Shown: one piece after another, positions 21,461 to 33,136 of the stretch
Numbering within the stretch: position 1 is the stretch's first letter
How the letters are laid out: each line of letters begins with the position of its first letter
From: Capillidium heterosporum
Lineage: Eukaryota > Entomophthoromycota > Entomophthoromycetes > Entomophthorales > Capillidiaceae
DNA: 64,000 nt
Direction of reading: 5' to 3'
Assembly (NCBI GenBank): GCA_016630905.1
Contig: WBMQ01000005.1
Location: 1,426,001-1,490,000 of the forward strand
Made by a program: the position numbers and the translations under genes
Notes under the pieces: generated by a model
Database searches by the model: none
What the model saw: the letters and a program-made list of their open reading frames with translations, nothing else
Told to the model about the DNA's origin: nothing

Positions 21461-23357
21461 ATGCTCAAGTTGAACCAACCTATACGAAGACTAGCCAACA
21501 GTACAATGTTACCTACAAGTACTTTTAGCAAACGTCTAAAGTAGGATACTAACTTCATTACCATTAGTGGTACAACATCGTTTCAAGACCGACAAGATAG
21601 TCGTTAAGAACCCTGTAGTGGAGCTGGATGGCGATGAAATGACTAGAATTATCTGGTCAAAGATCAAGGAAAAGGTAGTATATTTGTTGAAACTGTTTAA
21701 TAACTGCATTTTTATACAATAGCTGATATTCCCATACCTGACCCTAGACATAAAGTACTATGATTTGGGGCTACCTTACCGTGATCAAGTAAGTTTAAAC
21801 TAATGATAGCAATGTTAACTTTATCCATCTTTAGACTGACGACAAAGTAGTCTTAGAAGCTGCTGAGGCTATAAAGAAATATAAAGTGGGTATCAAATGC
21901 GCAACCATCACCCCTGATGAGAATAGAGTTGAAGGTAAGTTCTCATATAAGACAGTAATTAATGTATAAATAGAGTTCAAGCTGAAGAGAATGTACAAGT
22001 CTCCCAATGGTACGCTGCGTAACAGTATCGGGGGTACCATATTCAGAGAGCCTATTTTGTTGTCCAAAGTCCCGCGCATCGTCCCCAATTGGAAACTCCC
22101 TATCATTATGGGGAGACATGCCTTTGGGGATCAGGTAAAGCCACCAAACTATTCTATTTGAACCGAGTTTAATGTAGTATGTACATAGTACAAGGCAACT
22201 GACTTCAAAGTCGATCGTCCTGGAAAGTTCAAGATCGAGTTCATCCCCGAAGATGGTTCAGAGGGTAAAAGCTGGGATGTCTACGATTTCAAAGTAAATT
22301 ATTATATATATCTGCGTTTATTTAATGGGTTTATAGGGTAGCCGGTGTGGGTCTAGGAATGTACAATACCGATCAAGTAACTAAACCCAATACCACTGAT
22401 TTCAACTCTTACATTTTATAGTCCATCGAAGACTTCGCCAACGCATGTTTCCAGCTGGCTATCAAGCGTAAGATGCCTCTATATTTATCTACCAAGAACA
22501 CCATCCTCAAGGTCTACGATGGTAGGTTCAAGGATATCTTCCAAGAAATCTATAGGTATAACCTCTTTATATTTAAGTAGCTAACTTTTACTTTTCCAGT
22601 GCCAAATATGAGAAGCAGTTCAAGGATCTAGGGATCTGGTACGAGCACCGCTTGATCGATGACATGGTTGCCTTTGCTTTAAAATCCAATGGTGGATTCG
22701 TCTGGGCCGCCAAGAACTACGACGGGTAATTTTTTACTGCCAAATATAGCTCTAATTTCAACTTTTAGAGATGTGCAAGTAAGCTATTTTTCAAGTATGT
22801 AGGCTTAACCTTTTGTAAAAAAGTCCGATATATTAGCACAAGGTAGAGTACAACTTAATTATAAAAAGCACTTATGTTTTCATTAGGATACGGGTCGTTG
22901 GGATTGATGACCTCCTACTTAGTTACCCCCGACGGCCAGACCATGGAGACCGAAGCTGCCCACGGTACTGTTACTCGACACTTCCGCGAGCACCAGAAGG
23001 TAGTTGGATTTCTTTATGCAGGCTAACAAGCTCTAGGGCAACCCCACCTCTACTAACTCCATCGCTTCCATCTTCGCTTGGAGTCGTGGTCTCGCTCATC
23101 GTGCCAACTTGGATAAATTGCCCGAGTTAGAAACCTTCTCCAAACAGTTGGAATCAGCTACTTTAAGTGCCGTCGACGACCAAGGAGTTATGACTAAGGA
23201 TCTGGCCCTGTCCATTCACGGTTCCAAGTAATTTCTTTTATCTCTGTTGATATTTTTAACCTATATTTTGTTTAGGTTGGGTAAGGAACATTATGTGACT
23301 ACCGAGCAGTTCTTGGATCAGGTTTCCAACAATTTAAAGAAGTTACGGGCCCAATAA
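21461..23357 (+). CDS. IDP1: NADP-dependent isocitrate dehydrogenase, probably mitochondrial
   Basis: Oxidative decarboxylation of isocitrate to 2-oxoglutarate with NADP. By splice signals there are 14 exons: 21461-21518, 21568-21674, 21723-21788, 21835-21934, 21974-22134, 22189-22293, 22337-22376, 22422-22555, 22600-22725, 22769-22778, 22824-22842, 22887-22999, 23037-23227 and 23275-23357. Introns are 37-54 nt. Exons 10 and 11 are only 10 and 19 nt, yet encode the invariant YDGDVQSD and ILAQG. Family blocks include [60 protein letters not shown] and [20 protein letters not shown]. The start [14 protein letters not shown] looks like a mitochondrial targeting peptide. One oddity: at the junction into exon 7 (22337) the reading requires one base fewer than present (GGTAGCC, where G-A-G is expected), an apparent frame break. 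Confidence 0.93.
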
Positions 23358-23822
23358 ATTTGTATTTTAAGCCTGCTAAAGATTATTAATATATTGAGTT
23401 TTTGCTAAATGTTTGTTTTTCAAAGGCTTTGAAAGACATATTGATTCCTTCTATTTAAAAATTGTAGAAATTTAAAGGGTAAAGCTACGCATGCTTAATT
23501 AAGATTGGTTCGATAGCTCTATCAAACAACAACAGGTATCTTAGCAGCCAAGTTATTTTGTATTTATCCCAAGAAATACTTTAGATTAACCTAAGATTGC
23601 TTTCCAGTATCCCATTACTACTTACAAGGATTTTTTAATTATAGGTGAATATATTTGCTGCTATTTCAAATCTAATGCTGTGGCAAAACTTAATTTTAAA
23701 TATGGTCTAAACATATCTCTATTTCAAATATAAAGTTCACTATAAATTAAGCTACTAAACTAGCCTTCAATAAAAGATATACCAATAAAAATCTACCCTT
23801 TATCCATAATCAAATTCGAAAT
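23358..23822. other. Short intergenic between convergent genes
   Basis: AT-rich region between the 3' ends of IDH (+) and the AGGF1-like gene (-). It presumably holds both polyadenylation regions. No reading frame of note. Confidence 0.5.
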
Positions 23823-25433
23823 CTAATCCTTCATATTCTTAAACCGTTCACGATATACCTTCCAAGTCTTCTCCTTCAACGTCTCCGGTCTCCCTAGGTC
23901 CATCAAGTTAGAGTAGCCAGCCCCAATGCCGGCTCGATTCTCGGTGGTGGTAGCTTTGATAGGTTCTACGATCCCCTGTTGATTCCTTACCTAGACCTTG
24001 ACCTTGGGTCCACCCCTGCTTCATCAGCATCTGTTCGACCAAGTTGAGTTGGGTCGGAGCAGGTGGCGCTTCAATCGTCGCAGGCTGGTTTAAAGTCGAT
24101 GCTACTTGAACTTTATCTTTATAGTTACGTCGCGATTTGGTGTAAGTGGCCTTTTTGTTCAAGTTTTCTTGAGGTAAATCATAAGATTTGCGCAACCGAT
24201 TGAGCTCCAGCATCCGTTCTCGTTCCAGCTGCTGCTTGCGGTTCTTTCCAACTAAAACCGGTTCCTTGACTTCGACTTTAGGTTGGTTAGAAGTATCTAG
24301 AAGGTTAGAGTCGTCCGACTTGCAGCTGTCGCACACCAGCCCTGACTTGTGGCTGTGGACTTGAAAGGAGGTGGTGCCAATTTTAATGGTATCCTCATGA
24401 GTCAACAGGTAGGGTAACGACGTAATTTTACTTTCGGATAGGCGGTGCTGGTTGACGAAGGTGCCGTGCTGGGACTCACAGTCTATGATACAGAACTTGA
24501 ATTTGGAGTCGTCCAGTTTCTCTTGGTTTATGAACCGGATGCTGGGGTCAGCTGGTATGGGTTGCAAGTAGATGGTAGCGTGCAGTTTGCTGGTGCCAAG
24601 CTCAGGCAGGCGTACTCTCTTTTCAGTAGAGGTAGGGGCTGGTCGATCCCTTCCCAAGTTTAGCCCGTCCGAGTCGACGATGACTATCTTACCAGGCTCC
24701 AAGACCTCGGATTCGAGCACGAACTAATCGAATAGTTGCATCTTGGTAGGGGTTGGGCACGGTGTAAGGTACGTAGGCTCCTGAAGCCTCGTCATAATAA
24801 GAGTAGGTACCAGTTTCTTGATCGTACCATAGATTACTTTCAGCGTTGTAGAGGTAGCGTTGGTAAGTTACACTGCCCACGTTAGCATCGTACTGATTAT
24901 TGCTACTGTCATGGTGGTAGTTGCTTCGTCTAGATCTTGAAAAAATGAGTTTCAAAATAAAAAACCAAAATTACCGTGAATTGTAAGTATCAGTCTCCTG
25001 GTAGTTGTCGTTGTAGTATCGATCTCGACGACGAAAACGTGGATTACGGTAGGTTTCCTCTTCGTTCCCGTATCCATAATCCTTATACAGCTCGGCGTCG
25101 AACTGAGGGACAATTGCATCGGTTGTAGTAGCGTTCCCTTCCAACTCGGAGTAGCTGGTTAACGTCCTACCCTCAGCCAAGTTTGGTGAAGTTTTCTGGT
25201 AATTATTTGCGATTCGACTACGGCTGTTGGACCTCGACCTCGAAGTTGGGGAATTGGAGCGGTGCTTGTCTCTACCCCTAGGTCTACTTCTATTCTGATT
25301 GTCACGGTCGTAGACGTAGCTGCAATTGTAACATCAAATTTAAATTTGTTTAGCATTACTTAAACTTTGCAAATAAATAGAGCGGCAAGGTATAAATTTA
25401 CTTGAACTCTTCTTCAGTATTCCTTCGATCCAT
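23823..25433 (-). CDS. AGGF1: AGGF1-like protein: OCRE, FHA and G-patch domains
   Basis: Exon 1 starts MDRRNTEEEF at 25433, followed by an unusually long intron for this window (over 80 nt) and an Arg/Ser-rich segment. Next comes an aromatic octamer-repeat (OCRE) stretch, NAESNLWYDQETGTYSYYDE. Then an FHA domain: GKIVIVDSDGLNLGRD, LPELGTSKLHATIYL, CIIDCESQHGTFVN, HEDTIKIGTTSF. A Cys motif CDSCKSD follows, and the G-patch MKQGWTQGQGLGKESTG near the C-terminus, ending FKNMKD. The order OCRE-FHA-G-patch is that of human AGGF1; the family is nuclear and linked to pre-mRNA splicing by its domains. Two places need one-base frame changes: near 24715-24730, before the FHA domain, and at the CCCC run 23973-23976, in the G-patch. 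The gene is thus either mis-assembled or decaying. Confidence 0.85.
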
Positions 25434-26071
25434 ATCTTTATCAATCTAAAAGTGTTCAAAATGGCAGCTACTCAAAATCACTTTTGTGCTCCAAAACTTG
25501 AACTTTCAATCTGATTGGCCTGTGGAATTCACTGAGCTGATGAGCACCAGCTTTTGGGCCTGGGACTGTTTAAAGGAGTAGAAAACTATCTGTGGACTTC
25601 AAAAGATATGTTTAGAGCTCTACTTGCATATTTGATTAATTTCATTTCAAGGCCATGTCATTTTTTGCTACTTTAGATTGTATATAGCATTATTAACTCT
25701 TCTTGCTATGCTAACATTGGACAACCGAGCACCTCTCATTATGTTGGATACTGAAAGACTATTCACATCATATATTACACTTGTATTTTAAAATAATATG
25801 CTGTATATAGGTTTAGGCAAGTGGGACATAATCCCAAACTGCTTATATCAGCAATTATAACTTAATAAAATCAAGGCAACTCTGATCTCATACAAAAATA
25901 AGATGTTTAAATATACTATAGTAAATTTAAAAAATGCTGGGCTTAGACCAACACAGACTCTCTAGTATTATATCAAATACAAAACATCGATTCTTTTATC
26001 TCAACGTACGACTTTCAAATCCTAACTAGACCTTAGCTAAAGCCATTAAAATCAAAAAAGTATTTTCCCAA
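25434..26071. other. Intergenic
   Basis: Promoter side of the AGGF1-like gene and 3' side of twinfilin, both on the reverse strand. No other gene seen. Confidence 0.5.
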
Positions 26072-27606
26072 TTAGTTCTGAGGCCAAGTGGCGAAATCCT
26101 TAACTTTAGGCTTAACACCATGGGGTCCCCCATCCGCCATCGAAGGTAGTGGTTGCCCAAAGACTGAATGGCTAGGTAACTTGGAGAACCTAGGCAGCTC
26201 TACCTCCTTATGATTCATAGCGATATGGTGACTGTTTTTGACGATGCGATCCAAGTTTCCACCCACTTCCAATTTAGTAACCCCAGCCTGATCCCTACCG
26301 GAAATCTTCTGATAGATAGTTGCGTAGGACCAAGAGGCAGCCTTACTGAGGTCATCAAATAATTCGATCTAATAAATTAGGGGTTAGTTGGTAAAGTTGA
26401 ATGAAAAAGTACTTTGTAATGAATGTTTAAGTCAAGAGATTTGAGTTGATCGATTAAAGCACTCAGTGCAGTCGAGTAGACCATACGTAATCGGGGTGGG
26501 GATTTAGGTGGGCAGATGTAGATCAAAACTACAAAAATATTTAGAAGTTTAGATAAAAGAATGTAAAGTTACCATTAGTTGAAGGACTATCATCATTTCG
26601 TTCACCTTCAGCCTCCTCATCTTCATCTTCATCCATTCTAGTACTCGTTGGTTTAGATTCTTCTCCAAGTCTTAAAATATAAAATCTGGGATCTAAACTT
26701 TTCAAATCGAGGCTCAACTCAGCCTTTCGATCCCAGTAGGCGACATCGGAAACTTGGTTGAGAGATTCAAGGGTATCTTTCTTCTGAGAAACCGTCTACA
26801 GAATTTTAAATCAAATTAAAAAGGTAGAATTGATAACGGATATTACGATCTGAAACTGATGGACATTCTTACTTTTGTAAGATTCAACCGTCCTTTTTGC
26901 ATCATCAGTTAAAGGTAGATGTACCTGATGGAATCCACCTGACTGTAGGGAGTTCATTTTCAAGTTAGTTCTACCCAACATTGTTTCCAACATCTGGTCT
27001 CGAGCTTCATCCTCTTGTCTATGCTGTAAATAAAACATTGATATTAAATTTAAATAAATCATAATAAATTACTGCTTCCTCACGTTCCAATTCAGCTCTC
27101 GACATCAAACTTCTACGCTCCTTTTCATCTAAACCTTTTCCTTTGAGAAGCCCAGTTTGCCTATCCAATTGCTTAACTGGTGCCCTCTCTTGAAACATAG
27201 CTTTACCACTACTGGTAAATTCAACTAAAGTAGTAAAGTGGTACTGGTTGGCTAGGTACTTGGCTCCAAAACTGTCCTTCAATACGTTGCGTCCACTAGC
27301 GTACACCATACGTTGCTTCACCTTCAAAGAAGAGTCAGGTACCCAACTGATAAAGTTCCAAAGCTTAGGGCTCTGCTTCACTAGTAAGAAACAGGGATCT
27401 GTCTTAGATACCTCTGACTTTAAAGTTTCAGGAGCTAAAGGTAATGGTAACGACTGCTGGTTGGATAGAATGAGGTGCATACTATCCATGTCGATGCTGA
27501 TCTTTAAAAGAGTGGTGGAGGCGGTACTATCAGTCTCATCTTTCAATTCGGTGAAGAGCTGAGATAGAGATGGGCTCAGGGTTACTACTGATGATATCTT
27601 GGACAT
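26072..27606 (-). CDS. TWF1: Twinfilin
   Basis: Actin-monomer-binding and barbed-end capping-related protein with two ADF-homology domains, acting in the cortical cytosol. Exon 1 (27073-27606) gives ADF-H 1 with FISWVPDSSLKVKQRMVYAS and GRNVLKDSFGAKYL. Exon 2 from 27023 starts the second domain with GGFHQVHLPLTDDAKRTVES. Later exons carry DPRFYILRLGEESK, LIYICPPKSPPRLRMVYSTA and ELFDDLSKAASWSYAT. The tail has LPSHSVFGQPLPSMADGGPH, comparable to the basic tail of animal twinfilins that binds capping protein. Five exons join in frame across short introns. An acidic run MDEDEDEEAEGE is inserted in the second domain. No frame breaks. Confidence 0.92.
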
Positions 27607-28345
27607 TGGTCGAGTTGTTGACGTTGACTTGAGTGAACTGATGAAGTTTGATTGAGAGGTTTGAACTTGTCAAGCATGAGGTTGTTTTGTAAGCTTCATA
27701 AGTAGTTTTTCCGATTGGATATAATCTGAATTGAGCTAAAGTTCAAATCAATAAATTGCATATTTTTAAAATGGAAACTGATACAAAGTAAAGCACTTGG
27801 CTTTTTCAAATTTGCACAAATAAATTAGTCATGATGGGACTTTTTCAATAGTGTCTTTGTGGTATATAAATGAATATTTTCGATTCATCAAAGGAAAACT
27901 AAACTCAAATAATGTGAATATAACTCCCTCAAATTTTATTATATGTTAAATTAGTTGATAAATATCCAAACATTTAAAAATTCAAATGTAAATCGATCTC
28001 ATCAAAGAGGATAAAGCCACACAAACCTAAATGGATATTCTTAATACAGCCAACTTACAATGTTTAAACTTACATGCCTAACATAAATAGATGGATTAAA
28101 GGCCCAATACTAACCGTATAAAAATAGCTTGATGGGTATCTAAACCTCATATCTGATCCTAAAGAAATCTAGGACAAGCCTACTTAGTCTAAACTCATCC
28201 AATTTACTTAGCCAAAAATTAGCCTTTTATTTGCTAATTTTGAAACCTAATCAGATTTTTAAGCTTGTAAAGATATAAATACACTTATTCAGCACTTTTA
28301 TCTCTCATCTGTCCAACAGAAAGTAAGAACAAGAGCTACAGTCAA
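27607..28345. other. Divergent promoter region, twinfilin / CCDC124
   Basis: About 740 bp between divergent genes, with no reading frame of note. It contains a TATA box for CCDC124 at 28274. Confidence 0.5.
28274..28281 (+). promoter_or_regulatory. TATA box of CCDC124
   Basis: TATAAATA about 72 bp upstream of the start at 28346. Confidence 0.5.
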
Positions 28346-29021
28346 ATGGGCAAATTCAAGGGAGAGAACAGCAAAGCATCAGCAGCCAAAGATAAAAAGG
28401 CAGCCAACAAGGCTGATGAGGATCGTAAGAAAGCAGAGGCCAAGGAAGCTGCTGAAGCGAAAGCTTGGTCCGAAGGTTCCAAGAAGAACAAGAATGCCTG
28501 AAGACAAGGAAGCTAAACGACTCCAACAGCTTGCCAAGAAGGCCGAACTCGAAAAGTTGAAAGCTCAAGAGGAAGCTGAAGTAAGTAAGATAAAATCAGT
28601 AAAGTCCGGAGAAGCTAAGAAGGCAGTCAAACGCGAAATCAAAACCAGCAGCAACGCGCCTCGTACCATCCCTACCTTCTCAGCAACCTCCATAGACGAT
28701 GCTTTAGACCTTATGGATGCTGTCAACTTGACGAACAGTACAGTAGGTGCTGTAGCGACCGGCATTGATCAGCATCCGGAACGTCGTGCCAAGGCCGCCT
28801 ACCTAGCTTTCGAAGAACGAAGGTTGGCTGAGTTGAAGGTGGAACGACCAGGCTTACGTCTAAGTCAGTACAAGCAGTTGCTACAAAAAGAGTGGCAGAA
28901 ATCCCCCGAAAACCCTTTCAACCAGATAACTATGGCCTACAACGCCAAAAAGGAGGATAAGCGCCAAGTTATCTCCGACTTGGCTAATGATATAGAGAAC
29001 AGGTTGAAGGTCGATGGGTAG
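28346..29021 (+). CDS. CCDC124: CCDC124 homologue (ribosome-associated coiled-coil protein), frame break
   Basis: Starts MGKFKGENSKASAAKDKK, a lysine/alanine-rich helix as in human CCDC124, reaching AWSEGSKKNKNA. A TGA at 28499-28501 then closes the frame. The next frame continues seamlessly with EDKEAKRLQQLAKKAELEKL, ARTIEDA-like TSIDDALDLMDAV, QHPERRAKAAYLAFEE, RPGLRLSQYKQLLQKEW and SPENPFNQITMAYN, all hallmark segments of the family. The join needs one base change at the TGA, so the gene is probably intact with an assembly indel. Family members (CCDC124, and functionally yeast Lso2) bind idle 80S ribosomes and help translation restart after starvation. About 225 residues in total, the usual size. 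Confidence 0.88.
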
Positions 29022-29438
29022 GGAACCTACCTAAATTTGGGTGATCTCAAGGTCTCAGTACGCCTGACACCTAGCATTTGGCAAATGTATTGGTATTAGG
29101 TTTTAAAGTTTGAAATGGACTGGAATAAACTGACTACCTTGTAGAGTAAGCTTTCTATTTTGATATTTGTATTTATACCTTTAATTTATTTGATGATTAA
29201 TAGTTTTCAATGAAAGGTAGATATATAAATATATCGATCAGAGTTTTAGTTGCATTTTTTAAACAAGACAGGGTAAATTGTATAAAGATTTCACTTGGAC
29301 CAAATATGCTATCAGGTAAGATACCATAAACAACTAATAGTTACAAGCTCAAGGCTATTGTAAACAAAATAATCACTAGTTTCATGTGAAAAGAAAAGAA
29401 ATCAAATAGATATGTATCAAAGCTATAGCAAGTATTAA
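29022..29438. other. Intergenic
   Basis: 3' region of CCDC124 and upstream of the tRNA. Nothing else recognised. Confidence 0.5.
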
Positions 29439-29520
29439 GGCACCTTGGCGGAGTGGTTAACGCGGAGCCCTGCTAAGGCTTTTCCCTTTGGGAGCGCAGG
29501 TTCGAATCCTGTGGGTGTCG
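29439..29520 (+). tRNA. tRNA-Ser (GCU)
   Basis: GGCACCT pairs with GGGTGTC at the 3' end, discriminator G. A box TGGCGGAGTGG, anticodon loop CTGCTAA (anticodon GCT), the long class-II variable arm of serine tRNAs, and B box GGTTCGAATCC. No intron. Confidence 0.95.
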
Positions 29521-29527
29521 TCATACC

Positions 29528-29532
29528 TTTTT
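29528..29532 (+). terminator. RNA polymerase III terminator of tRNA-Ser
   Basis: Run of five T a few bases after the tRNA end. Confidence 0.7.
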
Positions 29533-29908
29533 GCTATTTTGTTACATCTTCACATCCTACCAACAACTCTTCATCCGAAAGCTGTGGCTTCCTTTTTGCT
29601 GATTTGGAGCTTCTGTTCTGAAATATTGGGTGTTCTTTTGTAAAGGAAACTTTGAAAAATGTATTTGTGATGGGATTTAGATATCTTGAATGTTTGATTA
29701 AATTTTAGAATAGTTTTGATACTGTCAAGATTGTTGATAGGCCTATTTAGTATATGTTTGGATATAAGATAGACTTTTCTATTTTATTAATAGGTACTTT
29801 GGGATATATGGTAAGTTTACTATAAAAGAATGTAGCTGGGTGTATATGAAGCTCTGACTTTAAAGGCACAATAAAGCAAAATCACTGAGTGCTTATTAAC
29901 AGCATCAT
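29533..29908. other. Intergenic
   Basis: AT-rich stretch between tRNA-Ser and the 3' end of the F-box gene; nothing recognised. Confidence 0.5.
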
Positions 29909-31244
29909 CTAAAGTAGACAGCATTTAGCATCCATCTTACCACTGGTAACCAGTCCATCATTAAGTAACATGATGTTGGGTGCCCGCTTCATGAACCAAT
30001 AGTTAAGAGGCTTAAGTTCGGGGTAGATATCTAATACTAACAGGTTTTGAAACTTAGCTTTCAATTCGTAAGGTCCTCGATACACATTGTTCTTAAGTAC
30101 AATGTGGATGTGTTGACAGGTTCGCAAACTTTTGAAGAAGTGTAGAACGGTCGTAGAGAGCCTATCTAGCTTGATCTTGAACTTTAAAAGGGATAGCTTA
30201 TTGGTAAGTTGTAAAGCTTCAGGCGGGATGGGTTTACCGTTCAGATAAGTTTAAACTTAGATCTTTAAGTCGAATTAAAGTTTGAAATAGTACAGTTAAA
30301 GTGATGTGAGCATCCAAGTCCCTCAAAGTTACCTCTAGCTTGGTTAAGTTCAGAAGTCCGTGGAGTTGGGCTGGATAGGTAATGTTGGGTAGAGCAAACT
30401 GTAAAGCCTCCAAGTTCCTACAGCCTGCTTCGATAAAATGGTAACTCGGCTTGAAGAGACTTATTATGCGTAGCCGTTTCAAGTTGGGCCAATGTTGAGG
30501 GTGGTAAACATAGTTAGCCAACTTTTCATTCCAATTGACTTGATGGGATAAGCTTCTTACCTTGTAGAAGGTAGGTAAGTCTTTGCAGTACAGGATATCT
30601 AACGAACGATTAGAGTAGAATTCTAAGGTTTTTAAATTTGGAAACTTTGCATTGACCGATCTGAAGAAAGCCTTGTGGTAGTTGAATGCCTTAACTTTAA
30701 ACACGTCGAGGTTGGGGTTGAAACACTTGTCGATAAAACGGGTAGATGAAATTTCCAAAACTTCCAATCGTCTAAGCATTTGAAACTGAGAAGTGAATCT
30801 AGTAACTTTGATGCCATCTGAATATTCGGCATTTATAGACAATCTCTTCAATCTCTTGAAAGTTTGACTGCAGTTTGCCAAAGGAAATTCCAACTCTGAG
30901 CTATCCAAAACTCGTAGACCAAGGTACTCCAACCTATGAAACTTCTTGAATTTGATCTTTCTCCTACCATCTACGTCGTACCAATAACTATTAACTAAAT
31001 GCCTAAACCTATCGAGGTGTTGGTTGAGGTAGATATCTAATGAGCTAATACTGTTGGATAGTGGAGAATCTAAAGTGCTTTCTTCGAGGAGGAATAGACA
31101 GTAGTAGGGGACAGTCAATTGGTTGAACTTTTTGTTGAGAACTAAGGCGTGTAACAGATCGGGTATCGTCAAATAGGTTAAGATCTCCTCCAAAATAAAG
31201 TCAGGTAGCAGCTCTAGATGTAACATAGGACTTGTAAAGTTCAT
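29909..31244 (-). CDS. F-box/LRR protein with C-terminal CCLL, frame break
   Basis: N-terminal F-box at residues about 10-50: LELLPDFILEEILTYLTIPD, LLHALVLNKKFNQLTVPYY. Then a series of leucine-rich lines (for example KRLKRLSINAEYSDG, FPNLKTLEFYSNRSL, CRNLEALQFALPNI, LLNLTKLEVTLRDLDAHITL). The first frame stops at 30234. The next frame carries on with GKPIPPEALQLTNKLSLLKF, SLRTCQHIHIVLKNN, FQNLLVLDIYPELK, ending DAKCCLL. One base change joins them, so the protein is likely about 445 residues. F-box proteins select substrates for SCF ubiquitin ligases. The last four residues CCLL fit a CaaX box with leucine, which in other proteins directs geranylgeranylation; animal FBXL2 uses such an anchor. 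Best preserved of four family members in the window. Confidence 0.75.
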
Positions 31245-31744
31245 TTCGTTTAATATTCAAGAAAGGATAAAGTGAATAGAATTGCCTAAGTTTATATGGA
31301 ACTAAGATTTTCCCCTTTATTAATAAGAAAAAGCCCGTCAAGCATACATTTGTCCTTATAAAATTTTACAAGGTAGAATAAGTCATATGTATACCACTTT
31401 TACAGATAGCATTCTAAAGTAGTATTTGAAATAGCCAGTGTCAGTGCATTCTAACTGCTGTTATACATTGGAAAGTTTCAAGCTTTTTGTCTATTCTAAA
31501 GGTAATCGGTATACAATTTAGATTGGTAGGAGCTTTGCTTTGAAATAAAAGACCAATTGGAGAATGTATTTCTCCACCTCAGATTGTAAGTATGTATGCT
31601 TATGTAATTAAATAAAGTTAATAGACTGCTAAACTAGTATAAGGTTGTAAGGCAAAATATTAAACAGATGAAGTTCATATAAATAGGTCAGTATCTTTAG
31701 AGATACTAAAAATGTACGTTGACAGGTCTAGTCTAAAGAGAAGC
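31245..31744. other. Intergenic, F-box promoter side
   Basis: AT-rich; no reading frame of note. Lies upstream of the reverse-strand F-box gene. Confidence 0.5.
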
Positions 31745-31749
31745 AAAAA
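31745..31749 (-). terminator. RNA polymerase III terminator of tRNA-Gly
   Basis: TTTTT on the reverse strand directly after the tRNA end. Confidence 0.7.
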
Positions 31750-31820
31750 TGCAATGTCGGGGAATCGAACCCCGGTCTGCCCCGTGGCAGGGGGCAATTA
31801 TACCACTAAACCAACATTGC
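31750..31820 (-). tRNA. tRNA-Gly (GCC)
   Basis: Reverse strand: acceptor GCAATGT pairs with ACATTGC, discriminator A. A box TGGTTTAGTGG, anticodon stem CCCC/GGGG around loop CTGCCAC (anticodon GCC), B box GGTTCGATTCC. No intron. Confidence 0.96.
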
Positions 31821-32210
31821 TTGAATCGTCTATATGTTAGATGGGAAGGTCTTAAAAGAAATATATATAAGTTTAAAGTTGCTTGGTAAAGGATTTGAAT
31901 TGCTGTGATCTATCTCCCAGGTACTATATATATCTGTCTAATTATTATCAATTCATTATGTATATCTCTCTACCTAAAATAATACAGATAACTACAATTA
32001 CTAGTAACTTGAAATTGTATCGATATACAGCAAATGTTGGTTTCTTTATGGTGGCAAGGATTATAGCAAATTGAAGTTGGTTTTGATTTTTTACAACCTA
32101 CAAAATTTTCGTTGGAAAAAGTTGGTTTACTTTTGACAATAAAGAGTAGTGATAGCTTGACAGTCTTCAACCAACAAAAGTAGTTTAGTTACAGTATAGA
32201 ACATAACCAA
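31821..32210. other. Intergenic, promoter side of uS5m gene
   Basis: About 390 bp; two overlapping short frames on opposite strands have no family signal. Presumably contains the promoter of the downstream gene. Confidence 0.45.
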
Positions 32211-33136
32211 ATGGCGAGTATATTTAGAAGTTTGGTAGCTAAGAGGCTTTTGATCTCAAGTAAGCATTTTTAGCTACATTTGATATTTATTTTTCTTCAT
32301 TTTGCTAACTATTTTGCTACTTCGATAGCTCCATTCCAACTCCAAACAACTCGTAATTTCACTTCAACTTATCTAAGCTCTCAATCTTCCCACGACAATT
32401 ACCCCGATTTATCCAAGATCGACCCTATCCTCGATTTCCCCGATGAGTCTATCTCGGGTAAGCCAACTGGAACCAGAAATCAACCAGTTGAGTACCCATC
32501 CTACCCCCCACCTCCCGAATCCTTAATCGAGGATAGTGAAGAGGTCCAATACTCGGAGGACTTGAACTTGACTATTGATCAGTTCAAGCTATTGAAGAAG
32601 AAGGTGTTGGTAGTACGTCGTACCGTCAACATGACTTCAGGTGGTAAGATCCCCAGTATGTCTGCTTTAGTAGTTGTCGGCAACGGTAGAGGTTCAGCTG
32701 GTTACGCCGAAGCTAAAGCCGAGAATGCTGCTCAAGCTGTCAAAACAGCCACCCAACGTGCTATCAAGAACATCACCTACTTTGAACGTTATGACAATAG
32801 AACTTTATACCACGATGTTGACTACAAGTTCAAAGCTACTAAGCTCAAGTTGTTCGCTAGACCGCCTGGTAATTATTTTAAAAGTTTGATACCTTCATAC
32901 TAACTTCAAGATTTGTAGGTTTCGGTGTTCGTACCAACTTGTACATCCACGAGATCTGCAAGTGTATCGGGTACCATGACTTGGGTGCCAAGGTCATGGG
33001 CAGTCGAAACCCAATGAACGTCATCAAAGCCTTCTTTGACGCTATCCAGCTGCAGAAAACTCCTGACCAATTGGCTATGGCCCGTGGTAAGAGGTTGGTT
33101 GACGTCCAAGCCCGTTACTACGGTATCCAGAACTAG
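32211..33136 (+). CDS. MRPS5: Mitochondrial ribosomal protein uS5
   Basis: Small-subunit mitoribosomal protein near the mRNA entry site and decoding fidelity region. Three exons (32211-32259, 32329-32868, 32919-33136), all in frame, about 268 residues. The start MASIFRSLVAKRLLIS looks like a mitochondrial presequence. The S5 RNA-binding fold has KKKVLVVRRTVNMTSGGKIP, SMSALVVVGNGRGSAGYAEA and TATQRAIKNITYFER. The C-terminal fold has PPGFGVRTNLYIHEICKCIG, HDLGAKVMGSRNPMNVIKA and GKRLVDVQARY. The second junction restores PPG-FGVR exactly. The N-terminal Pro/Ser-rich segment before the S5 domain is lineage-specific. Confidence 0.95.
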
